The notes beneath the pieces are model-generated. The model worked only from the letters and a program-made list of their open reading frames with translations, ran no database searches and was not told the origin of the DNA. Source: an uncultured Roseovarius sp. (lineage in GTDB: Bacteria > Pseudomonadota > Alphaproteobacteria > Rhodobacterales > Rhodobacteraceae). Taken from it: 7,341 nt of DNA. Position 1 is the stretch's first letter, and the number at the start of each line of letters is the position of its first letter. Positions 6,768 through 7,341 of this stretch are shown piece by piece. The translations under genes and the position numbers were made by a program. The stretch is from contig CAJXKX010000096.1 in assembly GCA_913055965.1 (NCBI GenBank), positions 1-7,341 on the forward strand. Direction: 5' to 3'.

Positions 6768-7341
6768 ATGGAACCCATTGATATCGGGATCGTCGTCACC
6801 GGCCTCATGCTGGTGGTCGTGGTGCTGGGCATGCGCGTGGCCTATGCCGCCGCGCTTGCGGGCATGGTGGGTCTGATCTGGATCTTCTGGTCGAAGAAGG
6901 GCTATGCGGGCGACGAATTCTTCTGGGCGCTCACAGTGGCGGTCAAGACCGCCGGTCAGGTGCCGCATTCCAAGGTCAGTTCGCAGGCGCTGAGCCTGAT
7001 CCCCACCTTCATCCTGATCGGCTATCTCGCCTATTACGCGGGCTTGACCAAGGCGTTGTTCGAGGCCGCCAAACGCTGGATCGCCTGGGTGCCGGGGGGG
7101 CTTGCCGTCTCGACCGTGTTCGCCACGGCGGGCTTTGCCGCGGTGTCGGGCGCGAGCGTGGCGACGGCGGCGGTGTTTGCCCGGATCGCCATCCCGGAAA
7201 TGCTCAAGATCGGGTATGACAAGCGCTTCGCGGCCGGCGTCGTGGCGGCGGGAGGCACGCTCGCCTCGCTCATCCCTCCCTCGGCGCTCCTGGTGATCTA
7301 TGCGATCATCGTCGAGCAGGACGTAGGCAAGCTGGTGCTGG
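6768..7341 (+). CDS. dctM: TRAP transporter large membrane subunit, DctM family, 5' part
   Basis: The frame is open from the ATG at 6768 to the right edge, giving 191 residues of a protein usually near 430 residues or more; the 3' end is outside the window. DctM is the ion-coupled transport subunit of the TRAP system. The start is supported by GAGGGG at 6754-6759, which overlaps the dctQ TGA, with eight bases before the ATG, so the two subunits are probably translationally coupled. Visible signatures are a first hydrophobic helix (about 8-40), then IPTFILIGYLAYYAGL, the glycine-rich VSGASVATAAV loop, and GGTLASLIPPSALLVIYAII with the hallmark double proline of the family. A somewhat charged insert-like stretch (WSKKGYAGDEFF) follows the first helices. 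The protein is intact as far as it is visible. Confidence 0.92.
   Translation, partial: MEPIDIGIVVTGLMLVVVVLGMRVAYAAALAGMVGLIWIFWSKKGYAGDEFFWALTVAVKTAGQVPHSKVSSQALSLIPTFILIGYLAYYAGLTKALFEAAKRWIAWVPGGLAVSTVFATAGFAAVSGASVATAAVFARIAIPEMLKIGYDKRFAAGVVAAGGTLASLIPPSALLVIYAIIVEQDVGKLVL

Noticed and set aside
4882..6968. Long - strand frames opposite dctP, dctQ and dctM (4882-5838 and 6009-6968)
   Set aside because: They have biased His/Arg-rich composition and no domains, and they lie opposite well-recognised TRAP genes with good ribosome binding sites.

Overview
This window looks like chromosomal DNA from a GC-rich alphaproteobacterium, most likely of the Rhodobacterales (Roseobacter/Rhodobacter type). 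The evidence is strong G/C bias at third codon positions, a mitofilin-like protein directly followed by a HemY-family protein with a C-terminal zinc ribbon, and a DctB/DctD-type pair beside a dctPQM TRAP operon. The taxonomic call is inference from gene content, not from a search. All genes are on the + strand and the window is almost fully coding; the only gaps above 60 bases are 4917-5037 and 6058-6122.

Region 1 (1-1818) holds the 3' end of a mitofilin-like (COG4223-type) membrane protein gene and a complete hemY-family gene. HemY here is an inner-membrane TPR protein (not the oxidase of the same name). It carries a four-cysteine zinc ribbon with the spacing seen in LapB/YciM, then an acidic tail.

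Region 2 (1846-4916) is a two-component system whose genes overlap by 4 bp. It comprises a DctB-like histidine kinase with a periplasmic sensor and a DctD-like response regulator (receiver, AAA+ domain, Fis-type HTH). The regulator keeps its phosphorylation and ATPase residues but lacks the GAFTGA loop that normally contacts sigma-54, so it may act without sigma-54, as described for NtrC and HupR of Rhodobacter capsulatus and for TyrR.

Region 3 (4917-7341) is a TRAP transporter operon: periplasmic binding protein (dctP), small membrane subunit (dctQ) and the 5' part of the large membrane subunit (dctM, cut by the window end). A perfect 14-bp palindrome upstream of dctP is a candidate operator. 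A perfect 10-bp-stem hairpin between dctP and dctQ could make expression of the binding protein exceed that of the membrane subunits. The inferred circuit is that DctB senses an extracytoplasmic carboxylate, phosphorylates DctD, and DctD controls dctPQM. The substrate cannot be read from the sequence.

I found no RNA genes, mobile elements, CRISPR arrays or clear signs of horizontal transfer. The best candidate for something under-described is the GAFTGA-less DctD together with its possible operator. The HemY zinc ribbon comes second.
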